The notes under the pieces are model-generated. The model was not told where the DNA came from, did not search any database, and worked only from the letters and a program-made list of their open reading frames with translations. The position numbers and the translations under genes are program-made. A stretch of 46,363 nt of DNA, taken from Variovorax sp. WDL1 (GTDB lineage Bacteria; Pseudomonadota; Gammaproteobacteria; Burkholderiales; Burkholderiaceae_C). Shown here piece by piece: positions 1 through 7,138 of this stretch. The DNA lies in assembly GCF_001541225.1 (NCBI RefSeq), contig NZ_LMTS01000077.1, positions 101,108 to 147,470 on the forward strand. The letters are read 5' to 3'. Numbering within the stretch: the first letter of the stretch is position 1; every line of letters begins with the position of its first letter.

Positions 1-26
1 CGGCCGGGCCGGCTGAACAGGCGGCC

Positions 27-677
27 ATGACACACCCCAGCCTGGCGATCATCTGCCACGAGCATCGCGCGCTTTCGGCCATGCTGCGCTCGATCACGCT
101 GCTGCTGCGCGAGCATCGGCGGCGGCATACCCTGCCTGACTTCGACGCGCTGCAGGCCATGCTGTTCTATATGGACGAATTCCCGGAGAAGCACCACCAT
201 CCCAAGGAGAGCCGCCTGCTCTTTCCCAAGCTCCGTGGACGCGATGCGCGCATCGACGCGGTGCTCGACCGCCTCGACCGCGACCATGCGCATGGCGAGA
301 AGGCCATCCGCGAGCTCGAACACGCCCTGCTCGGATTCCGCGTCATGAGCGGCACCGTCCAGTGCGAAGCGCGCCGGCGCCATTTCGAGGCCCTGATGAA
401 GCAGTACGCCGACTTCTATCTCGATCACATGCACGTCGAGGAGACCGAGATCCTGCCGCTGGCCGAGGCGGTGCTCGACGCCGAAGAATGGGCGGACCTC
501 GACGCGGCGTTCCTGCTCAACCGCGATCCGCTGGCGGGCTACGAGGCTGACGAGGCCTACCGGCCGCTTTTCAGGAAGATCGTCGGCGCGCTGCAGAATT
601 CCGGCAGCGTCGGCTCGGCGCTCGAAGCCTTCGCCGGCGCCGCCATACCGAGCGACAAGCACCACCCGCATCCCTGA
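27..677 (+). CDS. Hemerythrin (HHE) domain protein
   Basis: A 216-residue soluble protein with a four-helix HHE hemerythrin fold. The histidine/acid metal ligands are all visible: HEH near residue 11, a HHHPKE segment near residue 56, DHAHGE near residue 92 and DHMHVEE near residue 134, so a non-heme diiron centre is likely. Proteins of this type bind O2 or NO, or take part in iron-sulfur repair. Which of these applies here cannot be read from the sequence, though the nitrate/NO setting favours a NO-related role. The ATG at 27 is preceded by a weak AGGCGG. The promoter is outside the window, so membership in the local FNR set cannot be tested. No signal peptide or membrane segment is seen. 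The family assignment is firm, the physiological role is inference. Confidence 0.85.
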   Translation: MTHPSLAIICHEHRALSAMLRSITLLLREHRRRHTLPDFDALQAMLFYMDEFPEKHHHPKESRLLFPKLRGRDARIDAVLDRLDRDHAHGEKAIRELEHALLGFRVMSGTVQCEARRRHFEALMKQYADFYLDHMHVEETEILPLAEAVLDAEEWADLDAAFLLNRDPLAGYEADEAYRPLFRKIVGALQNSGSVGSALEAFAGAAIPSDKHHPHP

Positions 678-713
678 GGTCATCCCGGACGGCAGCCGGC
701 TGCGTGGTCGCGG

Positions 714-1985
714 TCAGGCTGCGGTGACGCCCGGCGTGGGCGCGGAGTCCTCATACCGCGTCAGGAGCCTGGCCAACAGCTCACGCACACTGCGAACCTG
801 GTCGCCGAACGGCAAGGCGCCGACGCCACGGAAGAACAGGCCCCTCTTCACATCGCCGCGCAGGGCCGCGGCCAGCTGGGTGTCTATGCAGAACTGGCCC
901 CACGTGGCGAGCCCATCGCGCAGCCCGCATTGCGCCAGGCAGTCGAAAGCGAGCGTGCAGCGCGGCTTGACGTGCGCAACGCCCTGCAGCTTCGCCTCGG
1001 CCTTCAGGTAGCCCTTGAGCCAGCGGGTCGCCACCGCACGCGCGGGCAGGCCGGCCACGCTGGTGAACTCCACCAGGTCTTCGTCGCGTGCCTCGGCCAG
1101 CATGCGCTTGAACTCGGGGTGCGCGTCGCACTCTTGCGTGACGGCGAACGGCGTGCCAAGTTGCACCGCCGCCGCGCCCAGCGCCTGCACGCGCGCGATG
1201 TCCTCGAAGCGGCGGATGCCGCCGGCCGCGATCAGCGGGATCTCCTTCTCGATGCCCGCGGCGCGCAGGAAGGCGAGCGACTGCGGGATCACGTTCTCGA
1301 AATCGAAGCGCGGGTCGGCCAGGTCGGCGATCTTCCCGGCGCCGAGGTGGCCGCCGGCGAGCCGGGGGTGCTCGATCACGATCGCATCGGGCAGGCGCCT
1401 CTTGCGCTCCCATTTGCGCACCAGGAGCTGGACACCGCGCGCATCCGACAGGATCGGTACGAGCAGTGCATCGGGATGGTCCTGCGCGAGCTCGGGCAGG
1501 TCGAGCGGCAAGCCGGCGCCGACCACCACCGCATCGATCCCGCATTCGAGGGCACGGGTCACCGAGGGAGCGTACTCGCCCACCGCCCGCATCACGTTGA
1601 TGGCGAGGAGGCCGCGCCCACCGGCGCAGCGGCGCGCGGCACGGATCTCGCGCGCCAGTGCCTCGAGATTGGCCGCGTTGATGTCCTGCTTGGCACGGCT
1701 GGTGGCGGCCGCTCCCGGAGCCAGGTCGCGCGTGCGCTCCATGAGGTCAGGGTGGTGTCGCCGCAGGTCCACGGACGAGATGGTGCCCATGGCGCCGAGC
1801 GCCGCAACGCTGCCCGCCAGGCGATGCGCAGACACGCCGACCCCCATGCCGCCCTGGACGATCGGGAGAAGGGTTCGTCCACCGAGGCGCAGCGGCCTCA
1901 AGCCGCCTTCGTGCAGCAGCGCCATCAGCGGGTCGGCGCTGTCTGGAATGTCGTGAGCTGAGGCCAGGTTGTCGGCAATGGTCAT
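714..1985 (-). CDS. Nitronate monooxygenase / NAD(P)H-dependent flavin oxidoreductase
   Basis: TIM-barrel flavoprotein of the 2-nitropropane dioxygenase (nitronate monooxygenase) family. Visible family segments are LPIVQGGMGVGVS near the N-terminus, IPLIAAGGIRR in the middle and AAAVQLGTPFAVTQEC after it, which together form the FMN phosphate site and active-site region. It would oxidise alkyl nitronates, or act as an enoyl reductase-like flavin enzyme. The frame stays open upstream to a GTG at 2093, but a near-perfect FNR box (2062-2075) lies inside that extension, so the start must be downstream. ATG 1985 (423 residues) and ATG 2006 (430 residues) are the candidates and neither has a good ribosome site. 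A position-typical promoter places transcription start near 2027, which fits both. Confidence 0.8.
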   Translation of the reverse strand: MTIADNLASAHDIPDSADPLMALLHEGGLRPLRLGGRTLLPIVQGGMGVGVSAHRLAGSVAALGAMGTISSVDLRRHHPDLMERTRDLAPGAAATSRAKQDINAANLEALAREIRAARRCAGGRGLLAINVMRAVGEYAPSVTRALECGIDAVVVGAGLPLDLPELAQDHPDALLVPILSDARGVQLLVRKWERKRRLPDAIVIEHPRLAGGHLGAGKIADLADPRFDFENVIPQSLAFLRAAGIEKEIPLIAAGGIRRFEDIARVQALGAAAVQLGTPFAVTQECDAHPEFKRMLAEARDEDLVEFTSVAGLPARAVATRWLKGYLKAEAKLQGVAHVKPRCTLAFDCLAQCGLRDGLATWGQFCIDTQLAAALRGDVKRGLFFRGVGALPFGDQVRSVRELLARLLTRYEDSAPTPGVTAA

Positions 1986-2061
1986 GGTGGCTGCGGCAGG
2001 ATGCATGCGCACCGCATCTGTTGAGATGCACGAACGGTAGGGCAATGCCTTGAAAGTGGTG

Positions 2062-2075
2062 TTGATGAAGGTCAA
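2062..2075 (-). promoter_or_regulatory. FNR/Anr-type box upstream of nitronate monooxygenase
   Basis: TTGATGAAGGTCAA matches the FNR consensus TTGAT-N4-ATCAA at 9 of 10 positions. Reading the minus strand, its centre lies 32 bases before a TACCGT -10-like hexamer (2039-2034), giving a predicted start near 2027 and a short leader to the ATGs at 2006 or 1985. Toward the plus gene at 2106 the spacing is too short for activation. A perfect hairpin-forming repeat GCATCT-GTTG-AGATGC (2014-2029) overlaps the predicted start. Consensus match is seen; regulation is inferred. Confidence 0.65.
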
Positions 2076-2105
2076 ACTTGCGCGTTCCTGCACCGAGAGA
2101 CCGAC

Positions 2106-2510
2106 ATGTCCATTTCAAGCTTCGACGACCTGCTGCGCGCCGCGCGCGAGATGACGCAGGCGCAGCGCCTGCTCTTCGTCTTCACGGCCGCCGGCGTCCC
2201 CGATGACGCCACGCCCGCGCAGCACGAGCGCTACCAGGCGGGCCAGGGCGGCACGCTGACGCCTCTGATGTGCGTCGACAAGACGCCTGGCGAAGTCGTC
2301 TCCTTCGACGCCCTGCGGGACGAGGCACGACAGTTCGGCCAGCCCTGGGACATCGTGTTCGTCGCCGCGATGTCGGGCAGCGCGGGTCTCAGCCCGACCA
2401 GTGAACAGGCCGAGGCGCCGTTGCAGCGCATGGTCGAGGCGATCAAGTCCGGCGATGTGGCGGGTCTGGTCCCCTTCGACAGCGAAGGCCAGCCGGTGCA
2501 GATCGGCTGA
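2106..2510 (+). CDS. Small conserved protein of unknown function (so-called ribonucleotide reductase alpha-like)
   Basis: A 134-residue acidic, soluble protein with no signal peptide and no membrane segment. The frame starts at an ATG preceded by GAGAGACC at a good distance. I recognise it as a small family found in Burkholderiales that databases often label 'ribonucleotide reductase subunit alpha', but at this length it has none of the RNR barrel, the catalytic cysteines or the allosteric domain, so the label should not be taken as function. Conserved-looking stretches are LLFVFTAAGVPDDAT, PLMCVDKTP and WDIVFVAAMSG. It is divergent from the nitronate monooxygenase gene and converges on the carbonic anhydrase gene with only six bases between. 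The role is unknown. Confidence 0.7.
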   Translation: MSISSFDDLLRAAREMTQAQRLLFVFTAAGVPDDATPAQHERYQAGQGGTLTPLMCVDKTPGEVVSFDALRDEARQFGQPWDIVFVAAMSGSAGLSPTSEQAEAPLQRMVEAIKSGDVAGLVPFDSEGQPVQIG

Positions 2511-2516
2511 AGCCCT

Positions 2517-3314
2517 TCAGGCAGCCCTCGGGCCGCCGGGGCCCAGTGCTTCGTCGATCTCGTTGAAGATCCCCGTGCCGCTGCCGTCGTCGACCGGCGC
2601 ATGGTCGAACGGGCCGGTGCCGCTGTGCTCGGCGTCCGACGCCGGCACGAAGCTTCCGCTGCGCAGGTCGAAGACATGCACCTCGCCCTCCTCGATGACG
2701 TAGTGCCAGCCGTGCAGGGCGAGCCGCCCCGACTCGACACGCTCGCGCACCATCGGGTAGCCCATCAATCGTTCGAGCTGCAGCACGACGCAGCGCTGCT
2801 CGGTGCGCCGCAGCGCCTCGGGCGTCACCTGGACCGGCAGCGCCGCCTCGCGCGCCAGGTCGAGCCACGCGGCCAGATTGGGCGCCTGCGGTATGTTCTC
2901 TTCGTACAGCGCCCGGATGCCGCCGCAATGGCTGTGACCGCAAACAACGATGCGCTCGACGCCGAGCCGCAGCACGGCGAACTCGATGGCGGCAGCCGTT
3001 CCGTGGTAGCCCACCCAGCGCGGACCCGCATCGGGCGGGACGCGCCCGCCCGGGGGGCCGACGCCACAGGCGTCCTGGTGGCCATGAAGAAAGCCATCAT
3101 GCGGCGGCACCAGCGCGCCGACGTTGCGCACGATGAACAGTTCGCCCGGGCCTGTACCGGTCAGCAGGTAAGGCACGAGGCGCGAGTCGGAGCAGCCGAT
3201 GAACAGGATGTTCGGGTGCTGGCCGTCCCGCACCAGACTTTGGAACCGATCCTGCACGCCGGGAAAATAGTCGTCGTGAAAGCGCCTCAGCCGCTGCAGC
3301 AGTTCGTCGGGCAT
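2517..3314 (-). CDS. Beta-class carbonic anhydrase with an in-frame insertion
   Basis: Interconverts CO2 and bicarbonate. The zinc site of the beta class is present: Cys with its Asp/Arg dyad in GCSDSR near residue 41, then His and Cys in CGHSHCGG after residue 120. I chose the ATG at 3314 (265 residues) because the upstream extension is Arg-rich and lacks similarity. It follows the prolyl isomerase gene by 19 bases on the same strand, so it is probably the last gene of the nar operon. Odd feature: between the VPPHDG and YHGTAAAIEFAV segments, which are normally almost adjacent, there are about 28 extra Gly/Pro-rich residues (about residues 73-101) that contain a DNA palindrome at 3032-3052. 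Whether the enzyme stays active is open. Confidence 0.85.
   Translation of the reverse strand: MPDELLQRLRRFHDDYFPGVQDRFQSLVRDGQHPNILFIGCSDSRLVPYLLTGTGPGELFIVRNVGALVPPHDGFLHGHQDACGVGPPGGRVPPDAGPRWVGYHGTAAAIEFAVLRLGVERIVVCGHSHCGGIRALYEENIPQAPNLAAWLDLAREAALPVQVTPEALRRTEQRCVVLQLERLMGYPMVRERVESGRLALHGWHYVIEEGEVHVFDLRSGSFVPASDAEHSGTGPFDHAPVDDGSGTGIFNEIDEALGPGGPRAA
3032..3052. repeat. Palindrome inside the carbonic anhydrase insertion
   Basis: CGGGCGGG, a 5-base spacer, then CCCGCCCG form a perfect 8-bp stem. It lies in the middle of the extra segment of the carbonic anhydrase gene, which suggests that the insertion is a small mobile or repeat-derived sequence. No second copy is seen in this window. 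Confidence 0.5.
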
Positions 3315-3333
3315 GCCGCACCGCCTCCCGTGG

Positions 3334-4161
3334 CTACTGGACCAGCGGCGTCTGCGCCGCATCGAGGTCCACGCCCTCGACCACGGCCTGTCCCGCCAGC
3401 AGTTGGAGGCACTGCCGAAGCGCCGTCACATACGCCTGCTGGCGCAGTGCCATCGCGACCGCGCCGCGCACCGACTCGAAGGACTGCGGCTCGCCGCCCT
3501 CGCGTTCGAGCACTTCCACCACGTGCAGGCCGAAGCGGCTGTGGACCAGGCGCGGCAGGACGCCGACCTCGACCTGGCCGAAGATCTCCCGGGCGAACTC
3601 GGGCGCGCAGTCGGCCGGGGTCAGCCATCCCAGATCGCCGCCTTCGACACCGCTGGGGCAGTTGGACAGCTCTCGGGCGGCCCGCTCGAAGCCGGCGCTT
3701 GCGCCGCCACCCGCCTTGCCGTCGTGGCAACGGACATCGAGCAGGCAGGCCTCTGCGCGGTTGCGCAGTGCCACCACGTCCATGCCCGGCGTGACTGCGA
3801 ACAGGACGTGCCGCAACCGCACGCGCTGCCCCGTCCGATAGCGGGCCGGGTGCGCCGCATGATGGCGCCGGCAGGCCTCCTCGGACGGCTCGGGCAACTG
3901 CAGTTCGCGTTCCAGCCATGCATCGATGGCCTGCGACGCGGCTTCGCTGAGCACGCCGTCGCCAGGCGCCGCATCGGTGGGCGCGAGCAGTCCCGCATCG
4001 ATGGCGGCCTGCCGCAGCAGCTCGGAGCAAGCGCGCTGGCGCAGTTCCTCCTTCGTCAAGGCCTCGGCCTCGGTGTGGAGTGCGACGCCATTGATCCGCG
4101 CGACCCGCGCTGCCATGGTCGGGAGCGCCGCGGCGCCGGCATCGAGAGCTTGGATATTCAT
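3334..4161 (-). CDS. Parvulin-type peptidylprolyl isomerase of the nar operon
   Basis: A 275-residue protein with an N-terminal helical region (residues 1-110, SurA/NifM-like) and a C-terminal PpiC rotamase domain (about 120-240), seen as QRVRLRHVLFAV, a GGDLGWL segment and a SRFGLHVVEVLERE segment. It would catalyse cis/trans isomerisation of prolyl bonds. No signal peptide is seen, so it should act in the cytoplasm, where it may help fold or mature the nitrate reductase complex, as is often proposed for prolyl isomerases coded next to narGHJI. It sits 18 bases after narI and has a strong AAGGAGAG ribosome site. The family is clear; its role in NarGHI assembly is inferred from position. Confidence 0.82.
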   Translation of the reverse strand: MNIQALDAGAAALPTMAARVARINGVALHTEAEALTKEELRQRACSELLRQAAIDAGLLAPTDAAPGDGVLSEAASQAIDAWLERELQLPEPSEEACRRHHAAHPARYRTGQRVRLRHVLFAVTPGMDVVALRNRAEACLLDVRCHDGKAGGGASAGFERAARELSNCPSGVEGGDLGWLTPADCAPEFAREIFGQVEVGVLPRLVHSRFGLHVVEVLEREGGEPQSFESVRGAVAMALRQQAYVTALRQCLQLLAGQAVVEGVDLDAAQTPLVQ

Positions 4162-4179
4162 GAAGGTTCTCTCCTTGTT

Positions 4180-4911
4180 TCAGATAGCCCCGGGCTCGCG
4201 TGGCTGGTTGTGGCCGGCCGGCACGTTCAGCCGACGGCTGCGCACGACCTGGTGCGGCCGGAACAGGAACCGGATGGTCCCGAAGCCGCTCCACACGTGC
4301 ACCAGCCGGCTGAACGGGAACAGCAGGAAGATGGTCATGCCGAGCACGATGTGGACCTGGTACGGCCAGGCCAGGGCGGCCAGCGCGGTGGCATCCACCG
4401 GACGCAGGGTGACGATGCGCTGCGCCCAGTCCGCCAGGATCAGCATCACGCTGCCGTCGGCGTGCTGCACCGAGTACGGCAGCGTGACCAGCCCCAGGAC
4501 GAGCTGGACCCACAGCACCACCAGCACCGCGATGTCCGTCGGATGACTGGTGAGGCGGATGCGCGGATCGAACACGCGCCGGTACAGCAATAGCGAAAGG
4601 CCTGCGAAGCACACCGCGCCGGCAATGCCGCCGGCCACGACCGCCATCATCTGCTTGGTCGCAGCGCTCATGAAGATGCCGTAGACGCTGTGCGGCGTGA
4701 AGAGCCCGACCAGGTGGCCGAAGAACAGGAACAGCACGCCGAAGTGGAACAGGTTGCTGCCCCAGCGCAGGGTGCCTGCCCGCAGCATCTGCGAGGAGTC
4801 GCTCTTCCAGCTGTACTGGCTCTGGTCGAAGCGGATCAGGCTGCCCAGCACGAACACCATGAAGCAGACATACGGATAGACCTGGAAAAGAAAGCCATAC
4901 ACGCCCTTCAT
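4180..4911 (-). CDS. narI: Respiratory nitrate reductase gamma subunit NarI
   Basis: The 243-residue membrane anchor of the nitrate reductase complex, a diheme b-type cytochrome that takes electrons from quinol and passes them to NarH. Five hydrophobic segments are visible. Histidines that fit the four heme ligands occur in FHFGVLFLFFGHLVGLF near residues 55-70 and in the VHIVLG and RLVHVWSG segments near the C-terminus. Length agrees with the family (about 225-245). Its ATG overlaps the narJ stop codon by four bases, so the two are translationally coupled. Fifth structural gene of the nar operon. Confidence 0.95.
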   Translation of the reverse strand: MKGVYGFLFQVYPYVCFMVFVLGSLIRFDQSQYSWKSDSSQMLRAGTLRWGSNLFHFGVLFLFFGHLVGLFTPHSVYGIFMSAATKQMMAVVAGGIAGAVCFAGLSLLLYRRVFDPRIRLTSHPTDIAVLVVLWVQLVLGLVTLPYSVQHADGSVMLILADWAQRIVTLRPVDATALAALAWPYQVHIVLGMTIFLLFPFSRLVHVWSGFGTIRFLFRPHQVVRSRRLNVPAGHNQPREPGAI

Positions 4912-5603
4912 GACGATGCTCCTTGTGTCGAGTTGCTCTTGCGCACGATCTGGATGGGTTGCGGCTGGCCGGGCCTGGCCTGCCCCTTGGACGAGCAGCC
5001 ATCGAAGGCGGGCGGTTCGGCCCAGCTCTCGTCGAGCGCCTCGTCGGCCGGCGGCTTGACCGGCTGCGCCTTCTCCCCGGCCAGCTCGAGCAGCGCGCCG
5101 AGCACGCTGGCGTAGGGGCTCTCGCGGTGCTGAAGGGCGCCGAAGATGGCATTGAGGATGTGCGCCATCTCGCCCAGGAAGGCCCGCGCCTCGCGCACCG
5201 GCTGCGTGGAGACGAACTCAAGCACTGCCGGCAGGTAGTCCGGGAGCTCGCCCTCGGCCAGGACCAGGCCGGCCTTCTCGTAGGTCTGGCCCAGGTCGAT
5301 CATGGCCGGCCCGCGCTCGCGCGAGTCGCCGTGCACATGCTCGAACAGGTGCAGGGAGGTGCCGCGGCCCCGGTCGAAGAGGTCGACGTAGTCGGCCTCC
5401 GCCTCCAGGGGGTCGGCACGCCACAGCATGTCCACCAGCGCGTCGAGTTCGGCGAGCCGCGACGGCGACAGGACACGCTCGCTGCGCAGCAGCTCGCGCA
5501 TCTCCGGCAGATGGCTGCGCATGCCCGCGTCGGGGTAGCCGAGCACGGCCGAGAGGACGCGCAGGGTCTTTGCGGCCGGACGTTGCGAGTTCAGCGTGAA
5601 CAT
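4908..5603 (-). CDS. narJ: Nitrate reductase assembly chaperone NarJ
   Basis: System-specific chaperone of the TorD/NarJ family that binds NarG and holds the NarGH complex until the molybdenum cofactor is inserted; it is not part of the mature enzyme. The 231-residue protein is all-helical by composition, with the typical core LSAVLGYPDAG near the N-terminus and an ADYVDLFDRGRGTSLHLFEHVHG stretch around residues 65-90. I chose the ATG at 5603, preceded by GGAGG, rather than the open frame that runs back into narH. It begins two bases after the narH stop and overlaps narI by four bases. The C-terminal 45 residues are Pro/Ala-rich and poorly conserved. Confidence 0.93.
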   Translation of the reverse strand: MFTLNSQRPAAKTLRVLSAVLGYPDAGMRSHLPEMRELLRSERVLSPSRLAELDALVDMLWRADPLEAEADYVDLFDRGRGTSLHLFEHVHGDSRERGPAMIDLGQTYEKAGLVLAEGELPDYLPAVLEFVSTQPVREARAFLGEMAHILNAIFGALQHRESPYASVLGALLELAGEKAQPVKPPADEALDESWAEPPAFDGCSSKGQARPGQPQPIQIVRKSNSTQGASS

Positions 5604-5605
5604 GG

Positions 5606-7138
5606 TCAGACCTCCGCCCGGATGGGGATCGTGCGCTTCTTCTCGCTGCCGAACAGGCTGGCCTCGCTGGTACCTTCCGAGCACCCGTTGCCGAAGGTGA
5701 AGCCGCAGCCACCGCGCACGTTGAAGGTGTTCTCTGCGTACTCGCGGTGCGTCGAGGGGATCACGAAGCGGTCTTCGTAGTTGGCGATCGCCATCACCTG
5801 GTACATCTCCTCGACCTCCGCCTGGCTCATTCCCACCTGCGCGAGCACTTCGTGGTTGATGCGCCCGTCGACGTGCTTCTCGCGCTGGTAGGCGCGCATC
5901 GCCAGCATGCGCTCGAGGGCCTGCACGACCGGCACGGTGTCCCCGGCGGTGAGCAGGTTGGCCAGGTAGTTGACGGGAATGCGAAGCTGGTTGACGTCAG
6001 GAATCTCGCCGTTGCTGCCCACGTGCCCCGCGTTGGCGGCGGCGCTGATGGGCGACAGCGGCGGCACGTACCACACCATCGGCAGCGTGCGGTACTCGGG
6101 GTGCAGCGGCAGGGCCACCTTCCATTGGACCGCCATCTTGTAGACCGGGCTGGTGCGCGCCGCCTCCATCCACTTGTCGGGAATGCCGTCGAGGCGCGCC
6201 TGGGCGATGACCTTGGGGTCGTTCGGATCGAGGAAGATGTCGAGCTGTGCCTTGTACAGGTCGCGGTCGTGTTCGACGCTCGCAGCCTCCTGGATGCGGT
6301 CCGCGTCGTACAGCAGCACGCCCAGGTAGCGGATGCGCCCGACGCAGGTCTCGCTGCACACGGTCGGCTGGCCTGCCTCGATGCGCGGATAGCAGAAGAT
6401 GCATTTCTCGGCCTTGCCGCTCTTCCAGTTGTAGTAGATCTTCTTGTACGGGCAGCCGCTCACGCACATGCGCCAGCCGCGGCACTTGTCCTGGTCGATC
6501 AGGACGATGCCGTCTTCCTCGCGCTTGTAGATCGAGCCGGATGGGCACGACGCCACGCACGCCGGATTCAGGCAGTGCTCGCACAGCCGCGGGAGATACA
6601 TCATGAAGGTGTTCTCGAACTGGCCGAGCATGTCCTTCTGCATCTGGTCGAATCCGTCCAGGTTCTTGTCCTTGCTGCGCGCGGAGAACTCGCCGCCGAG
6701 GATCTCTTCCCAGTTCGGGCCCCAGACGATCTTTTCCATCTGCTTGCCGGTGATCAGGCTGCGCGGCCGCGCCGTCGGGGTCGCCTTCATCTCCGGCGCC
6801 GACTGGAGGTGGCCATAGTCGAAGGTGAAGGGCTCGTAGTAGTCGTCGATCTCCGGCAGGCTGGGGTTGGCGAAGATGCGCATCAGCAGCTTCCACTTCG
6901 CGCCCTGCCGCGGCTCGATGGTTCCGTTGGCCTTGCGCACCCAGCCGCCGTTCCACTTGTCCTGGTTCTCCCACTCCTTCGGATAGCCGATGCCGGGCTT
7001 GGTCTCGACGTTGTTGAACCAGGCGTACTCCATGCCGGGCCGGCTGGTCCAGACATTCTTGCAGGTGACCGAACAGGTGTGGCAGCCGATGCACTTGTCG
7101 AGGTTGAGCACCATCGCGATCTGCGCGCGGATCTTCAT
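5606..7138 (-). CDS. narH: Respiratory nitrate reductase beta subunit NarH
   Basis: Electron-transfer subunit with four iron-sulfur clusters. The cysteine groups are visible: CIGCHTCSVTCKNVW at residues 16-30, CEHCLNPACVASCP mid-protein, CRGWRMCVSGCP (Trp in place of the second Cys, giving the [3Fe-4S] cluster typical of NarH) and CIFCYP with a following CSETCVG. The 510-residue length is typical. The correct start is the ATG at 7138, which overlaps the narG stop as ATGA; the frame remains open far upstream inside narG, but that is antiphase coding. It sits on the cytoplasmic face with NarG, passing electrons from NarI to NarG. Confidence 0.96.
   Translation of the reverse strand: MKIRAQIAMVLNLDKCIGCHTCSVTCKNVWTSRPGMEYAWFNNVETKPGIGYPKEWENQDKWNGGWVRKANGTIEPRQGAKWKLLMRIFANPSLPEIDDYYEPFTFDYGHLQSAPEMKATPTARPRSLITGKQMEKIVWGPNWEEILGGEFSARSKDKNLDGFDQMQKDMLGQFENTFMMYLPRLCEHCLNPACVASCPSGSIYKREEDGIVLIDQDKCRGWRMCVSGCPYKKIYYNWKSGKAEKCIFCYPRIEAGQPTVCSETCVGRIRYLGVLLYDADRIQEAASVEHDRDLYKAQLDIFLDPNDPKVIAQARLDGIPDKWMEAARTSPVYKMAVQWKVALPLHPEYRTLPMVWYVPPLSPISAAANAGHVGSNGEIPDVNQLRIPVNYLANLLTAGDTVPVVQALERMLAMRAYQREKHVDGRINHEVLAQVGMSQAEVEEMYQVMAIANYEDRFVIPSTHREYAENTFNVRGGCGFTFGNGCSEGTSEASLFGSEKKRTIPIRAEV

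Noticed and set aside
1..16. 3' end of a gene at the left window edge (a TGA at 14-16)
   Set aside because: Only four codons are visible before the stop, which gives no evidence for coding.
2014..2029. GCATCT-GTTG-AGATGC as an NsrR operator
   Set aside because: The half sites resemble NsrR half sites but point outward with a 4-base spacer, unlike the known inward layout; it is more likely an RNA hairpin or chance.
3287..5221. A 644-codon frame running through narI, the prolyl isomerase and carbonic anhydrase genes
   Set aside because: It cuts across three recognised genes in another phase and is Arg/Pro-rich, so it is not a real gene or fusion.
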